Source: Bdellovibrionota bacterium (GTDB lineage: Bacteria > Bdellovibrionota > Bdellovibrionia > Bdellovibrionales > JAEYZS01). Taken from it: DNA of 64,000 bases. Numbering within the stretch: the first letter of the stretch is position 1; each line of letters opens with the position of its first letter. Location: the NCBI GenBank assembly GCA_040386775.1, contig JAZKEU010000018.1, positions 83,694-147,693 of the forward strand, written 5' to 3'. The notes beneath the pieces were generated by a model, which saw nothing but the letters and a program-made list of their open reading frames with translations, searched no databases and had not been told where the DNA came from. Position numbers and translations under genes: made by a program. Positions 63,935 to 64,000 of the stretch are shown in pieces.

Positions 63935-64000
63935 GGCTTACGTGGAGCCTTCTCTCCAAAATCATGACGCAAACCTTTGGAAAAGGTGCGGCTCACCTTT
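63935..64000 (+). repeat. Direct repeat copy 2, truncated by window edge
   Basis: Near-identical to 60624-60689 (63 of 66). Codons read GLRGAFSPKS then TGA. Relative to copy 1, CTG became TTA (synonymous) and GAA became GGA. The repeat continues past the window end. Confidence 0.95.

Noticed and set aside
1..64000. CRISPR arrays, tRNA, rRNA
   Set aside because: No regularly spaced repeats and no recognisable tRNA or rRNA segment were found by eye.

Overview
The window (about 38% G+C by eye, not computed) is a continuous, gene-dense chromosomal stretch from a Gram-negative bacterium. Several traits point to the Bdellovibrionota (Bdellovibrio-like), though no rRNA marker is present. They are three TIGR02147/DUF4423-type regulators paired with secreted proteins, a long-form phenylalanine hydroxylase, a type III glutamine synthetase, an HNH protein of the kind common in Bdellovibrio genomes, and many small signal-peptide proteins. 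The heptose epimerase HldD and Sec/lipoprotein signals agree with an LPS-bearing cell. I saw no tRNA, rRNA, CRISPR array, insertion sequence or prophage.

Layout. 1-14.3 kb: a partial esterase, a 991-residue secreted protein, purKE, a nucleoside transporter, a DMT exporter, a thioredoxin-like ferredoxin, an Smr protein, an acyl-CoA dehydrogenase coupled to a membrane protein, and a TPR-metallopeptidase. 14.3-19.1 kb: a hibernation factor and a TrmB-like methyltransferase separated by a perfect 30-bp inverted repeat, then the first TIGR02147 locus with a lipoprotein, then small secreted proteins. 19.1-27.8 kb: ung-alaX, a coiled-coil secreted protein, GSIII, an SdiA-regulated-like protein with an SDR, RsmJ, and an NptA-like membrane protein. 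27.8-32.6 kb: one minus-strand operon covering nearly all of pantothenate and early CoA synthesis, headed by a likely alternative ketopantoate reductase. 32.7-38.5 kb: a subtilase, a TPP riboswitch in front of an unknown secreted protein, the second TIGR02147 locus and a gene remnant. 38.5-47.9 kb: a 5'-nucleotidase, hppD, ribD, hldD-phhA, a fatty-acid desaturase and a SelO-like protein. 48-56.9 kb: secreted and ATP-grasp proteins, an OMP, a secreted GHKL-like protein, a 5'-degraded HNH gene, peroxiredoxin, exonuclease III, a zinc-finger-less DksA-like protein and an agmatinase-family enzyme. 56.9-64 kb: a dipeptide ABC operon (dppABC, no ATPase genes), followed by an AT-rich module of small cysteine-rich secreted proteins, a third TIGR02147 regulator and its secreted partner.

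Most notable. (1) A clear TPP aptamer controls an uncharacterised secreted protein. (2) The 3' end of dppC is duplicated 3.3 kb downstream, bracketing the small-protein/TIGR02147 module. (3) Two 51-bp operator-like elements with the same architecture sit in front of the small secreted proteins. (4) A TIGR02147 regulator plus a secreted protein with an HE motif recurs three times. (5) A family of dispersed palindromic repeats is present, one copy a perfect 30-bp inverted repeat. All functions are read from sequence motifs and recalled family knowledge; no database search was run.
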